A stretch of 5,824 bases of DNA from a bacterium (lineage in GTDB: Bacteria > Bacillota > Negativicutes > Acidaminococcales > Acidaminococcaceae), in the NCBI GenBank assembly GCA_004562175.1, contig SFRS01000074.1:1-5824 (forward strand). Reading direction: 5' to 3'. This document shows positions 4,619-5,824 of this stretch, piece by piece. Both the position numbers and the translations under genes were made by a program. The notes beneath the pieces were generated by a model. That model did not search any database. It saw only the letters and a list, made by a program, of their open reading frames with translations, and was not told the DNA's origin. Each line of letters begins with the position of its first letter. The first letter of the stretch is position 1.

Positions 4619-5824
4619 CTAAATCCCTTCAAGCAGCTTTACAACTATTCCCGCAGCCCATGCTACACCGGCACAAAGGACAAGCACCAGCCACTCCTGC
4701 AGCTGCAAGGGAGCAGTACGCAGCAAGCCACCACCCAGGTAGGTCATGCCAATTTGCACCACTACGATGAGCACCATCACCTGCAAAAAAGCTTTGTTTT
4801 GCTGTATATTTTGCAGCACATTCAGACTATCAGTGCGCACATTGAAGGCATTTGCTAGCGCCATAAAGATGAACGCACTGAAAAAGCCAGTGTAGGTGTA
4901 AATATGATTGGGTGCATCTCGAAACAGACTATCAACCCAAGGACTTTGGAAAAAGCCCAAGCCAATAACAGTCATAACGCTGCCGCTAGCCACAATCCTG
5001 CGCAGCATTTTCTTTCTCACAATGGGGGCGCCACGACGCTTAGGCTGCTCTGCCATATAGCTTGCCAGTGCAGGCTCACCCCCAAAGGCCAAGGCCGCCA
5101 AGGTATCCATGACTAAATTTATCCAAAGTATTTGAATAATGGTCAAGGGCTTATCAATGCCTAGGAAGGGTGCCATGAAGCTGATAACTACTGCTGCAAA
5201 ATTAATCGTCAGCTGGAAGCTGATAAATTTACAAATATTGTTATAAATGGTGCGGCCGTATAGTATGGCCTGCTTAATGCTGAGAAAATTGTCGTCCAAA
5301 ATGACAATGTCCCCTGCTTCCTTGGCCACCTCCGTGCCACTGCCCATGGCAAAGCCCACATCGGCGCGTTTCAGCGCCGGGGCGTCGTTGACACCGTCGC
5401 CGGTCATACCGGCGACTAGGTTGAGCTCCTGCGCCAGCTGCACCAAGCGCAGCTTGTCCAAGGGCAACGCCCTGGACACTACGCGCAGGCGTGGCAGCTG
5501 GCGCTTGACCTCCTCGTCGCTGAGCTGGGCCAGCTCAGCGGAGGTCCACACCAGCTCGTCCTCACTGTGCAGCAGGCCGGCCTCCTTAGCGATGGCCACT
5601 GCCGTCTCCTTTCTGTCGCCGGTAATCATCACCACCTGTACCCCGGCCTGCTGCACCTGAGCGATTGCTTGCACGGCCTCCGGCCGTACATCATCGCGTA
5701 TGGCGACCACACCTACCAAGGCCAGGCCACATTGAGGCAGCTCCTCTCCCAGCTCGTTCCTTTGCGTCGTGCATTCATAGGTGCATAGGGCTAGCAAACG
5801 CATGGCCTGATTGGCCTGCTGCTG
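4619..5824 (-). CDS. P-type calcium-transporting ATPase, PMCA (P2B)-like, C-terminal part
   Basis: The last 401 codons of a larger pump (whole proteins are usually about 870-900 residues); the frame is open to the window edge, so the ATG at 5803 is internal and not the start. The fragment begins in the nucleotide-binding domain (QQQANQAMRLLAL), then shows ITGDRKETA (TGD at 68-70), a hinge-type segment with Lys124 (LPLDKLRL) and MTGDGVNDAP (Asp143 and Asp147, Mg2+ site). The membrane helices M5-M10 follow from about residue 200. M6 has LWINLVMDT with Asn236 and Asp240, the calcium ligands kept in plasma-membrane Ca2+ pumps. The matching M5 segment FQLTIN has no acidic residue, as in PMCA types that move one Ca2+ per ATP. 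The C-terminal helices also resemble PMCA (LGGGL, then APLQLQEW). The expected role is ATP-driven export of Ca2+ across the cytoplasmic membrane. The phosphorylated DKTGT motif and M1-M4 lie outside the window. It ends with TAG at 4619-4621. Confidence 0.93.
   Translation of the reverse strand, partial: QQQANQAMRLLALCTYECTTQRNELGEELPQCGLALVGVVAIRDDVRPEAVQAIAQVQQAGVQVVMITGDRKETAVAIAKEAGLLHSEDELVWTSAELAQLSDEEVKRQLPRLRVVSRALPLDKLRLVQLAQELNLVAGMTGDGVNDAPALKRADVGFAMGSGTEVAKEAGDIVILDDNFLSIKQAILYGRTIYNNICKFISFQLTINFAAVVISFMAPFLGIDKPLTIIQILWINLVMDTLAALAFGGEPALASYMAEQPKRRGAPIVRKKMLRRIVASGSVMTVIGLGFFQSPWVDSLFRDAPNHIYTYTGFFSAFIFMALANAFNVRTDSLNVLQNIQQNKAFLQVMVLIVVVQIGMTYLGGGLLRTAPLQLQEWLVLVLCAGVAWAAGIVVKLLEGI

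Noticed and set aside
4537..4858. Plus-strand frames overlapping the leuA promoter and ATPase 3' end
   Set aside because: They overlap a strong minus-strand promoter and the ATPase coding end, and show neither an RBS nor a recognisable product.
5247..5660. Plus-strand frame of 137 codons rich in Ser, Ala and Thr
   Set aside because: It is antisense to the P-domain of the ATPase; the composition is typical of a complementary-strand artefact.
5801..5803. ATG as the start of the ATPase
   Set aside because: The frame stays open to the window edge and the residues before it (QQQANQA) fit the conserved segment of P-type ATPases, so it is an internal Met of a truncated gene.

Overview
The window reads as ordinary chromosome of an anaerobic Firmicute. 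The evidence is a T-box leader, AGGAG-type ribosome binding sites, sigma-A promoters, U-tailed terminators and mid-range GC. The mix of genes and codon use could fit Negativicutes (an Acidaminococcus/Phascolarctobacterium-like organism), but that is a weak guess. Every gene I can support lies on the minus strand, so transcription runs from high to low coordinates. No mobile element, CRISPR array, tRNA or rRNA was seen.

Layout in the direction of transcription. (1) 5824-4619: C-terminal 401 residues of a P-type ATPase, most like the PMCA (P2B) calcium pumps; its N-terminus lies outside the window. (2) 4543-4211: a strong promoter (TTGACA-17-TAAAAT) and a complete T-box leader of about 270 nt. 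Its predicted specifier is CUG (leucine) and its acceptor-end motif UGGU fits tRNA-Leu. (3) 4210-2531: leuA, the long-form 2-isopropylmalate synthase, so T-box, tRNA and enzyme agree on leucine control. (4) 2438-2406: rho-independent terminator. (5) 2327-1101: an M20-family zinc peptidase resembling carboxypeptidase G2, with Asp where that enzyme has a Glu zinc ligand. (6) 1102-1055: a terminator able to work in both directions. (7) 1021-993: extended -10 promoter for a two-gene unit made of an unrecognised multi-pass membrane protein (949-103) and the start of a cyclophilin-type peptidyl-prolyl isomerase (78-1, running off the window).

The most unusual feature is the 5' end of the membrane-protein gene. 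The only well-placed start (ATG at 949, good RBS and promoter) opens a frame that ends at 803, while the long hydrophobic frame is open only from 870 down to 106. The two frames differ by one base. The junction contains a short (CA)4 repeat, and one more CA unit would join the frames exactly. This may be a real frameshift, phase variation, recoding or an assembly error. I found no evidence of a wholly new multi-gene system; the other genes belong to familiar families.
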